IMG/VR virus record: IMGVR_UViG_3300027607_000117
Location: 1 to 55,219 of that record
Length of the DNA stretch: 55,219 nt
Strand: one strand, 5' to 3'
Source: a virus
Position 1 is the first letter of the stretch, and each line of letters begins with the position of its first letter. Position numbers and translations under genes: made by a program. The notes beneath the pieces are model-generated. The model was given only the letters and a program-made list of their open reading frames with translations, made no database searches and was not told where the DNA came from. Positions 49,388 to 55,219 of this stretch are shown one piece after another.

Positions 49388-50451
49388 GCCGCGATCCTCC
49401 AGTCAGGGGTCGTCCAGATGGCATTCGGCCCGGCGCCCAAGGCTGCTGCCGCCTCGTCGCTCAGCTTGTTCAGGTGATAGATGCTCGAATGGCCGTCCAG
49501 GTTGGCGATCTTCGCACGGTCCCATCGTCTGACAACTTGCCCGGGCTCAAGGGCCGTGACGCTGCCGTCGTCGGTGTAGGTATTGGCGTGGACGACAAAT
49601 CGTTTCCAGAGGTCGGGACGGTCGCGCAATTCGCGCTGCACCGTCGCGACGTAGTGCGCGATTCTTGCATTCCAGCCGTAGAGCATCATCCAGCAATAGT
49701 CGATCAGACCCTGCTCGACCCAAAACACCGCATCGCGCCCGCCGCGATAGTTGAAATTGAAAAAATCCGTATCGAGCCCCGGATGCGTAAACGCCGAGAA
49801 GCGGAACTCGGGGTTCTGCGCCCGCGCGTAGCTATGGACGCGCGCGATGATGCTGGTCAGCGCGGAGCGGCTGAATTTTCTCATCCACTGCCCGGCAGGG
49901 GTAACGTAGGGCGTGGCGCGATCCGCCGTCAGGTCGCGGCCTCCGCTAAATTCGGAATAGGCGGCGATGTTGGCCGCCGAGTTGTTCGGCACGTTGCCGG
50001 CCCGGATAAAGTCCCAAGCCAGGCCCTTCATCTTCGGATACTTGTCGATCAGGTCGATGGCGAGTTCGACGATGGAGTCCTGAAAGGCCGGCAGGCTGAC
50101 GTCGAAGAATCCCGCTGGCGTAGCCGGTCCCGGCGCGAACTCAGGCAGAATATCGTTGGCCCGCGAAGACACCCGCAGCCAGCCGTGGACCTCGATGCCC
50201 TGAGCCTCGCACTCGTCGAGCAGGTTTTGGAACTGCGTATTGCCGGACCAGGGCCAGCCTGCGTCGTTATCCCAGTGGGTTTGCGAGCCTGTGCGCATCT
50301 GCGGGACGACGATGTTGAGCCCTGCTGTCTTCATGCGCGCCACCCAATCGATGAGGGTCTGCCCGCCCGCGAGCCAGCCGTTCGGGTCGTCCGACCCCAT
50401 GCGGATCTGGCCGGCCCTATGGTCGAGGAAACCGACCTGCGCGCGTGGCAT
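49384..50451 (-). CDS. Glycoside hydrolase-like TIM-barrel tail protein (GHL10/YddW type), 355 aa
   Basis: Pattern of GHL10-type lipoprotein-related hydrolases: LIDWVARMKTAGLNIVVPQM, EAQGIEVHGWLRVSS, YPKMKGLAWDFIRAGN, and GLIDYCWMMLYGWN. Asp145 in the LAWDFIR region is a candidate catalytic acid. No signal peptide, so it acts in the virion. It overlaps the deacetylase-like gene by 4 bases. Confidence 0.75.
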   Translation of the reverse strand: MPRAQVGFLDHRAGQIRMGSDDPNGWLAGGQTLIDWVARMKTAGLNIVVPQMRTGSQTHWDNDAGWPWSGNTQFQNLLDECEAQGIEVHGWLRVSSRANDILPEFAPGPATPAGFFDVSLPAFQDSIVELAIDLIDKYPKMKGLAWDFIRAGNVPNNSAANIAAYSEFSGGRDLTADRATPYVTPAGQWMRKFSRSALTSIIARVHSYARAQNPEFRFSAFTHPGLDTDFFNFNYRGGRDAVFWVEQGLIDYCWMMLYGWNARIAHYVATVQRELRDRPDLWKRFVVHANTYTDDGSVTALEPGQVVRRWDRAKIANLDGHSSIYHLNKLSDEAAAALGAGPNAIWTTPDWRIAA

Positions 50452-50867
50452 CAGATCGGGCGCCAGAGCACCAGGATGTCGTCGGCAGCGTTCGCTAGCG
50501 TGACGATCAGATTGGTTTCGAAACGCATTGCCTTGAAATCGATGAAGCCTGCCGGGGTTGCAGCGGGAAGGACCAGCTTGTTCGTTGCGCTATCGGTCAG
50601 CGTGAGAGTGCCGGCCAGCGCCTGCTGAATGATGATGCCCATGAGGTGTGCCGGGGCCGATGACACGGTTTGGGCCGTGATCGTGCCATCTGCCAGATAG
50701 GTCCCGTTGCACTCCTCCCGTGTGGCGAGCCAGCCGTTCTCGGCGCTCTCTTGATTGTGTTCGCCCGCAATCAGGCCTTGTTCGCTCGTATGGAGCGCCT
50801 GGCCGGTTTCCTTGATGCCACGAACGGTCGAAGAGTCGTCCGACTTCTGTCCGAGAATTAGCGACAT
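50451..50867 (-). CDS. Hypothetical virion-associated protein, 138 aa
   Basis: Starts MSLILGQKSDDSSTVRGIKE; the C-terminal region (GFIDFKAMRFETNLIVTLAN; DDILVLWRPI) is beta-rich. The GGAG ribosome site suits the second Met better than the first. First gene of a block of large tail proteins. Confidence 0.6.
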   Translation of the reverse strand: MSLILGQKSDDSSTVRGIKETGQALHTSEQGLIAGEHNQESAENGWLATREECNGTYLADGTITAQTVSSAPAHLMGIIIQQALAGTLTLTDSATNKLVLPAATPAGFIDFKAMRFETNLIVTLANAADDILVLWRPI

Positions 50868-50997
50868 GGGCATTCTCCGATCAGGCTAGGAGGGAAGGGC
50901 GGGCACGCGCATCGGCGGCGACGACGGCGGCCCGCCCCATCGCGCGCAGCTATGCGGGACAAGGACCGCTCAGGCGCGCGGTTCGGACGTCAGAGGG

Positions 50998-51216
50998 TTA
51001 GACTTGCTGGACGCCGACCAAGACTTCGGTGTTGCCTTCAATGCGCCAAGTCGCCATCAGGGTGTGATCGGCGGCAAATTCTGGCGGGTCGAAGGTTATC
51101 TTGTACTCCCCGACGCCCGTTCGCTCGATTGTGGTCCCGGCTTCCTTCACGCACCCCGGCACAGCCGCCAGCACGGCAAGCGAGGCAGCGGAGCGGAGGA
51201 ATTGGCGACGGTTCAT
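50998..51216 (-). CDS. Small lipoprotein with twin-arginine-like start, 72 aa
   Basis: MNRRQFLRSAASLAVLAAVP followed by GC: an RR motif, hydrophobic stretch and lipobox-type cysteine at residue 22, then a soluble 50-residue domain (YKITFDPPEFAADHTLMATW). Probably exported and lipidated; it may be a moron or a superinfection-exclusion protein. Confidence 0.65.
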   Translation of the reverse strand: MNRRQFLRSAASLAVLAAVPGCVKEAGTTIERTGVGEYKITFDPPEFAADHTLMATWRIEGNTEVLVGVQQV

Positions 51217-51225
51217 GGCTGTCTC

Positions 51226-51396
51226 TCAATCCTTCGGCGCGAAACTCAGCGAAACGCGCTCGATATGCCGAATCCAGCCGTCCCCGTCTTGCTCCCACCA
51301 GCTATGCTCGGCATAGATGGCATTCGTCAAATCGGGCTCGCGACTGAAGGATTTCTCGGATCCATCGGCGTAGATCACGTCAACGATGCCCTTCAT
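51226..51396 (-). CDS. Small hypothetical protein, 56 aa
   Basis: Complete frame starting MKGIVDVIYADGSEKSFSRE and ending SLSFAPKD; acidic and aromatic-rich (NAIYAEHSWWEQDGDGW). Nine bases upstream of the lipoprotein gene start, so probably co-transcribed. The ribosome site is weak. Confidence 0.5.
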   Translation of the reverse strand: MKGIVDVIYADGSEKSFSREPDLTNAIYAEHSWWEQDGDGWIRHIERVSLSFAPKD

Positions 51397-51534
51397 CTGC
51401 CTGCTCTTGAAGTTTCGGCGCGGGCCGGGCGCTACTCCCGGCAGCGAATCCTCTCATCGCCTAGCTGGTCATCCGCGCAGGCTCCTAAGCGCCCTGGTGA
51501 GCATTCTACCGCCGCGCCGTCCCTTTCGGGAACG

Positions 51535-51566
51535 AAAAAACCCGCGCCGACAGGGGGCCGGGCGGG
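51535..51566 (-). terminator. Intrinsic terminator for leftward transcripts from 51624 on
   Basis: On the minus strand a stem CCCGC/GCGGG extended by CGG/CCG with a one-base bulge is followed by TTTTTT. It separates the small early-type genes to the right from the late operon to the left, whose promoter may lie between here and 51400. The rest of 51397-51623 shows no gene. Confidence 0.7.
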
Positions 51567-51623
51567 CGAATTCCAATTGAAGCGATGTAGCACGAGATCG
51601 CGGCAGTTTGTCAAGGGGGGTCG

Positions 51624-51878
51624 TTATTGGGACGGTTGGTGTTGAGATTCCAGCGTTGCCCTAATCGAATGAGCGATAGCCATCATAATTCTAAGCCTCT
51701 CTAAGGTGTCGGGGCAGTTCCGCTCGTTTTCCATTAGCCTAGCCGCCAGAGCAGACTCCAAAGACCGATCGACGATTTCACTATTGACGCCGAGAATCTC
51801 CATCTCTCGCGCCAAGTCGCTAAACTTGTGAACACAGAGCGCCATGTCCCCTTTTACGCTTCGTTTCTTATGAGTCAT
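51624..51878 (-). CDS. Hypothetical protein, 84 aa
   Basis: Basic start MTHKKRSVKGDMALCVHKFS, helical. Last gene before the terminator. No family recognised. Confidence 0.55.
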   Translation of the reverse strand: MTHKKRSVKGDMALCVHKFSDLAREMEILGVNSEIVDRSLESALAARLMENERNCPDTLERLRIMMAIAHSIRATLESQHQPSQ

Positions 51879-51909
51879 TCAGCCTCTCCGGCGTCTTTTC
51901 CATGCTATT

Positions 51910-52371
51910 CTAGCCCACCTCCACCGTGATCATGCGCGTGTTCCGGGCGATCTCCGGGTGCGTGAAGTAACCCTTGCGCTTGTTGAGCTTCTGGCGCGCC
52001 TGCAGTTCGACGGCCGCTCTGTCGCGCTCTAGGGATGCCTCACCCGTCAAGACCCAAACGACCTCAGTGTGCGTGTCGCGACGCACAAAGGCCTCCAGAA
52101 CCATCGTGCGCTCGCCCGGAAAGTAGGACACGCCATCGGCGGGATAGGGCGCCTTGGGGAATGTGATTTCGACCTTCGGCTCTGTGACCCCGCGATCCTT
52201 CACGCGAGTCTCTTGCGCGCTTGGGGCTTTGGCGAAGCTTCTGGCGAGCCTCTGGGCGGTCTCGGGATCGTCGGTATAGGCCATGTCGTTCCAGCCGTCT
52301 TCAGGATAGCCCAAGCACTGAACCAGGAAGCGCTGCCCCTTGTCGCCGGTTTTGATGTCGCTGCAGGCCAT
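51910..52371 (-). CDS. Hypothetical protein, 153 aa
   Basis: Contains DPETAQRLARSFAKAPSAQE and a KLNKRKGYFTHPEIARNTRM end. Alpha/beta content, no motif. One base separates it from the 208-aa gene stop. Confidence 0.6.
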   Translation of the reverse strand: MACSDIKTGDKGQRFLVQCLGYPEDGWNDMAYTDDPETAQRLARSFAKAPSAQETRVKDRGVTEPKVEITFPKAPYPADGVSYFPGERTMVLEAFVRRDTHTEVVWVLTGEASLERDRAAVELQARQKLNKRKGYFTHPEIARNTRMITVEVG

Positions 52372-52998
52372 CTATTGCTCCGGCGCCCACGCGCTCAGCG
52401 CGGCGACTAGCATCTGCTTGGCCGTCCGTTCCGACATGCCGGGCGACTTCTCGCAGAGTTCGGTCAGCGTCAACCCCAGCCCCAGGATTTGCCACGCCAC
52501 ACCCCCGCAGGGTGAGAAATAGCCGCCCACCAGGTCCAGCATCGCGCCCAGCTTTTGCCGTGCAGCATAGGTCCGCTCCGGCACTTCCGCGCTGGTGGAC
52601 GGCGGCAGCTTGACGAATTTCTGGCCCTTCATGGGATCAAGCGCCGCTTGCCTGAAGAGCTTTTCGAAGTTCTCACCCGCCGTGTGCTGCGCCTTGGTGA
52701 TCTTGCCCGCCTTCAGCAAGGCATCCAGTACGCTCTGCACGCGATACGCACTCGAAATCTTGCCCTGGTCGTCGGGAATCGAGGAGGGGGCCAGGTCGAC
52801 CGCGGGGCCTTTGGCATCGCTCATGGGAAGATGCTTCCTTCGCCAGTCTATGGGCTCGCTGTTGGTCGCCTCCCTCAAGGCAGTGCGCTTCTCCCGCTTC
52901 AGCCGGCGGTTGGTTTGCTGGCGCCGCGCCATGCGCTCCAGGTCCTCTTCGCTCAGACCTGCGTTGTGCGTGCCGGCGGGTTTCATGGCGGCGAGCAT
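52372..52998 (-). CDS. Hypothetical protein, 208 aa, DNA-binding-like
   Basis: Basic N-terminal half (RRQQTNRRLKREKRTALREA) and a helical C-terminal half (RVQSVLDALLKAGKITKAQH; LGLGLTLTELCEKSPGMSER). Similar size proteins are found in early regions of alphaproteobacterial phages. A regulatory role is possible but unproved. Confidence 0.6.
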   Translation of the reverse strand: MLAAMKPAGTHNAGLSEEDLERMARRQQTNRRLKREKRTALREATNSEPIDWRRKHLPMSDAKGPAVDLAPSSIPDDQGKISSAYRVQSVLDALLKAGKITKAQHTAGENFEKLFRQAALDPMKGQKFVKLPPSTSAEVPERTYAARQKLGAMLDLVGGYFSPCGGVAWQILGLGLTLTELCEKSPGMSERTAKQMLVAALSAWAPEQ

Positions 52999-53000
52999 GG

Positions 53001-53192
53001 CTATTCGCCTTTCAGGTATTGTTCAGCGGACCAATCGTGACGGGATTCCTTGGCGTTGTGTGGTTCGCCATCCAGCTTGTCAGCCTTTCGCCAAGCAGAG
53101 GCCATGGTGTCGTGCGTGGAGAGTATTTCGCCGCCGTCGTCGCGCACTTCCCATCGCCCGTGGATATCAGGCCCTGTCACGGAATGACCCAT
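53001..53192 (-). CDS. Hypothetical protein, 63 aa
   Basis: Starts MGHSVTGPDIHGRWEVRDDG, with WRKADKLDGEPHNAKESRHD. Shares a TGATG-type junction with the gene upstream. No family recognised. Confidence 0.55.
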   Translation of the reverse strand: MGHSVTGPDIHGRWEVRDDGGEILSTHDTMASAWRKADKLDGEPHNAKESRHDWSAEQYLKGE

Positions 53193-53494
53193 CACAACCC
53201 CCATTTCCCCAGCAGATCCCGCCCGAACTCGCCGCCGCGGACGTGCAGCTCGCCTTCGGGCACCGCCGGATCCTCGATGATCTTGAAGCCGAGGAACTCG
53301 CCGACGTACCTGCGCCCGGCCGGCGGTTCGAAGTGCGCGAGAACCTTGCCGTCGCAGACCAGATCGACGGGCTTGCCTTGCCAGAGCGCGGTCAGCACCT
53401 TTTTCCGAATGCATTTATGCATTTCGGCAAGCGACGAAATCGGTACGTCGCTCGCGTCGAAGGTCACCAGGGAATGCATGTCATCCCGCGTCAT
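53192..53494 (-). CDS. Hypothetical protein, 100 aa
   Basis: Starts MTRDDMHSLVTFDASDVPIS; contains YVGEFLGFKIIEDPAVPEGE. Beta-rich. The chosen start overlaps the upstream Lar-like gene end by 14 bases. Confidence 0.6.
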   Translation of the reverse strand: MTRDDMHSLVTFDASDVPISSLAEMHKCIRKKVLTALWQGKPVDLVCDGKVLAHFEPPAGRRYVGEFLGFKIIEDPAVPEGELHVRGGEFGRDLLGKWGL

Positions 53495-53660
53495 CGCTTG
53501 CCCTCCGGTTCCAGGCATTGCGCGCCTTTGTCTTGTTCGAAGCCAACGGACCGTCTGCGTAACATCCCATGCACTTCACCCCAACTTGTTGGCTGTCGAT
53601 GTCTTGCGCGATCTGCCAGTTACCATGCTGGCCACAGAACGGGCAGGGCTTAAGCTCCAT
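53481..53660 (-). CDS. Lar-like restriction alleviation zinc protein, 59 aa
   Basis: Pattern LKPCPFCG ... VKCMGCYADGP ... ARNAWNRR, the signature of the Lar family, small zinc proteins that relieve host restriction in some lambdoid phages. TGATG coupling with the upstream gene. Only the motif supports the role. Confidence 0.75.
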   Translation of the reverse strand: MELKPCPFCGQHGNWQIAQDIDSQQVGVKCMGCYADGPLASNKTKARNAWNRRASDDAG

Positions 53661-53938
53661 CACTCACTCTCCTGTGGTGGGGCGGGGAGTGGTAAAGCCT
53701 GGCAGATTTCAACAATCCTTGGGGTGTAGGGATTGGGGGCTGGTATTTCGAAGGCTATTCTTTCAATCGCTTCCACACCTTCCCGCTGCCATTCCTCGTA
53801 AGCGGCGACGGCGGCTTGGGCTTGTTCGCGGAATGCTTTTTGCCACCAATCAGTCAATTGGCTAACGGTTACTTCCGGCCCAAACCTCTGCTTAACTAAA
53901 GCATCGGCCACGCGCTCTATGAGGTCGGGGTTAGTCAT
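53660..53938 (-). CDS. Hypothetical protein, 92 aa
   Basis: Starts MTNPDLIERVADALVKQRFG; helical with WWQKAFREQAQAAVAAYEEW. Such proteins are common early-region hypotheticals. Coupled by overlap to the small membrane gene upstream and the Lar-like gene downstream. Confidence 0.6.
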   Translation of the reverse strand: MTNPDLIERVADALVKQRFGPEVTVSQLTDWWQKAFREQAQAAVAAYEEWQREGVEAIERIAFEIPAPNPYTPRIVEICQALPLPAPPQESE

Positions 53939-54023
53939 GGAAGCAATCCAAAAGACAGGCGAGCGCAATGACGCCAACGAATGCCGCCGAGAGAAAAATC
54001 AAAATGTATACTGCTTCACCCAT
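53931..54023 (-). CDS. Single-span membrane peptide, 30 aa
   Basis: Short frame MGEAVYILIFLSAAFVGVIA ending CLLDCFHD with a GAAGGAAG ribosome site upstream. It overlaps the next start by 8 bases. Very short, so confidence is moderate. Confidence 0.45.
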   Translation of the reverse strand: MGEAVYILIFLSAAFVGVIALACLLDCFHD

Positions 54024-54059
54024 CTTCCTTCTCCTTCATCGCTGCGGCGCGGCGGGCCA

Positions 54060-54254
54060 TCAAAACTCTCCAGTTCCGTCGCATGTCGGGCAATCGGTCG
54101 TGCTGACACAAAAGAAGTCATCGGGAAGATTGGGCGTTAACGGATTAACAAGCCCGCTGCCGCCGCAAGTTGGGCACTTGAAATCCTCGTCACTCGGCTC
54201 TTCTTCCTGGAGGCGGTGGGAGAGGGGTCCAATATCTGGGCTAATCAAACTCAT
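54060..54254 (-). CDS. DnaJ-type zinc-motif protein, 64 aa
   Basis: Two CxxCxGxG repeats (CPTCGGSG and CPTCDGTG) as in the DnaJ central domain, with no J-domain. Phage small proteins with such motifs are common and uncharacterised. Overlaps the upstream gene by 14 bases. Confidence 0.65.
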   Translation of the reverse strand: MSLISPDIGPLSHRLQEEEPSDEDFKCPTCGGSGLVNPLTPNLPDDFFCVSTTDCPTCDGTGEF

Positions 54255-54546
54255 GCTCCATGACAAAGGGGACGCCATCCACCACAACAAGTTTGTAAGT
54301 TTGAATACTGTTCGCCGGAATATCGTCTTCGCCAGGTTCGTCGTTGATGGTCGAGCGATAACTCAGGTCTCGGAAACTATCAGGGCCATCCATCCATGCT
54401 GCGTACTTGGTGCCACAGATGATGCACATCGCCTTTCGGAGATTGATGTGATAATTGTTGTCATACCAACTAGGGCCGTCTTCCAAGCGGACGATAGATC
54501 CACATTGGTGGCAATTCCTCCTACACAGGTTTCTTGACACCCTCAC
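54241..54546 (-). CDS. Hypothetical zinc-motif protein, 101 aa
   Basis: Two Cys pairs (CHQCG and CIICG) about 26 residues apart. Starts with GTG (54544-54546) overlapping the upstream stop. Beta-rich remainder. Function unknown. Confidence 0.6.
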   Translation of the reverse strand: MRVSRNLCRRNCHQCGSIVRLEDGPSWYDNNYHINLRKAMCIICGTKYAAWMDGPDSFRDLSYRSTINDEPGEDDIPANSIQTYKLVVVDGVPFVMEHEFD

Positions 54547-54704
54547 TCCTCCTCGATCTGTTTGATTTCAAAGCCGCGCTGGCGAAGGCCGTCGTGAAGC
54601 CTTTCCGCCATGCGGGTGAACATCGTTGACGGCATACGAACCACCGCTAGGCTCTCCGACTCGAATTCCGCCAGAGAATCAGCCAAAGCCTCACGCGGGG
54701 TCAT
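54543..54704 (-). CDS. Hypothetical protein, 53 aa
   Basis: Starts MTPREALADSLAEFESESLA; helical. Overlaps both neighbours by 4-14 bases in an uninterrupted chain. Confidence 0.5.
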   Translation of the reverse strand: MTPREALADSLAEFESESLAVVRMPSTMFTRMAERLHDGLRQRGFEIKQIEEE

Positions 54705-54897
54705 TGCTGGGGGCCTCCGGCCACAGGCTTTCAATTTCCTCAGCGAGGATCTCCAGCTTCTCGATAAGATCTGCGCGTGAGTAACGTTTCCGCTGTTCGA
54801 GGGAGTCAAATCCGCCCCGGCGTTCGAGCAAAACCCTGAGATTGCCCACGTATCCCAAAATCAACTGGTCCCGTGTGGCGCCTTCCATGCTAGTCAT
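54691..54897 (-). CDS. Hypothetical protein, 68 aa
   Basis: Starts MTSMEGATRDQLILGYVGNL; helical, charged (RADLIEKLEILAEEIESLWP). Overlaps its upstream gene by 8 bases. No family recognised. Confidence 0.5.
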   Translation of the reverse strand: MTSMEGATRDQLILGYVGNLRVLLERRGGFDSLEQRKRYSRADLIEKLEILAEEIESLWPEAPSNDPA

Positions 54898-55219
54898 CAC
54901 CCTTCTCCTCATGCTCGCGCGGAACGACACCTGCAGCTTTGATAGCTGCATTAATCGCGCCCCAGGTGCTTTCGTAGTACCCATGACGATGGGTCTCGCC
55001 GTTCTCCCGCCAGTACTCCCAAAAAGCATCAGCGGCGGCGTGTTCCGGGTTGATGACCACTTGGGTTATTGAAGGCCGGGGCTTCCTGAGGTCTCTTAGC
55101 AACCGCTGCTCCATGGCGGTCACGTAAGCCTCGCACTCCACGCGGGAGGCTTTGCCAGTTCGCACTTTTCCAGCGAGACTTTGACCTTCGGTTTTGACGT
55201 AGTCCTCGAATCCATCCAT
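54890..55219 (-). CDS. Hypothetical protein, at least 109 aa, may be cut by the window end
   Basis: Contains AAADAFWEYWRENGETHRHG and INAAIKAAGVVPREHEEKGD at its C-terminus. The last codon in the window is an ATG, but the frame may continue beyond it, so the start is not settled. Confidence 0.5.
   Translation of the reverse strand: MDGFEDYVKTEGQSLAGKVRTGKASRVECEAYVTAMEQRLLRDLRKPRPSITQVVINPEHAAADAFWEYWRENGETHRHGYYESTWGAINAAIKAAGVVPREHEEKGDD

Noticed and set aside
54023-54062. 14-codon frame MARRAAAMKEKEDG
   Set aside because: It fits the overlap pattern but is too short to support as a gene on sequence alone.

Overview
The window is most of a temperate podovirus-like prophage in a GC-rich, probably alphaproteobacterial chromosome. 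Evidence for a prophage: a tyrosine integrase at 750-1805 lies 21 bases from the 3' half of a tRNA-Thr(GGU) gene (683-728), the usual footprint of integration into a tRNA. Bases 1-682 are therefore host (or older element) DNA, and the prophage runs rightwards past the end of the window, so the second attachment site is not seen. Evidence for the host group is circumstantial: high GC, a SleB-type endolysin, a lipoprotein like those I know from Caulobacter relatives, and an integrase/excisionase overlap of a kind I associate with rhizobia and their relatives.

Layout. (1) 750-7236, leftward: integrase, excisionase-like protein, a zinc/HTH protein, a primase-helicase split into a zinc-finger gene and a TOPRIM-helicase gene, a replication-initiator-like gene carrying iteron-like repeats, and a DNA methyltransferase; a LAGLIDADG homing endonuclease sits in the opposite direction. 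(2) 7500-10447, control region: an initiator-like tRNA, two divergent repressor-type genes, and two pairs of the same palindromic operator (7962-8012 and 10217-10267), three of the four placed in or beside promoter spacers. (3) 10448-21756, rightward early genes: a first gene behind a strong leader hairpin, an RNA cluster with an apparently circularly permuted tRNA-Gln (11306-11415) followed by a normal tRNA-Thr(UGU), a chain of tiny overlapping genes, then a recombination block (HerA-like ATPase, RecE-like nuclease, coiled-coil protein, nucleotidyltransferase, Sak4-like ATPase), small hypotheticals and a tRNA with anticodon CAU. (4) 21889-51396, leftward late genes: lysis, tail fibre, two secreted or lipoprotein morons on the opposite strand, T7-like internal virion proteins, tail tubes, capsid, scaffold, portal, terminases, and three large carbohydrate-directed tail proteins. 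(5) 51624-55219, leftward small early-type genes ending at a terminator (51535-51566).

How it works together: the virion module follows the T7 plan, but no RNA polymerase or DNA polymerase gene is seen, so the phage probably relies on the host enzymes plus its own primase-helicase and recombination proteins. Lysogeny is probably controlled by the 7721-8556 repressor pair acting on the four operators. The most unusual object is the permuted tRNA: the 3' half precedes the 5' half, the acceptor stem pairs perfectly (7 bp), the anticodon stem pairs perfectly, and flanking sequences form an additional 9-bp helix around the split anticodon loop.
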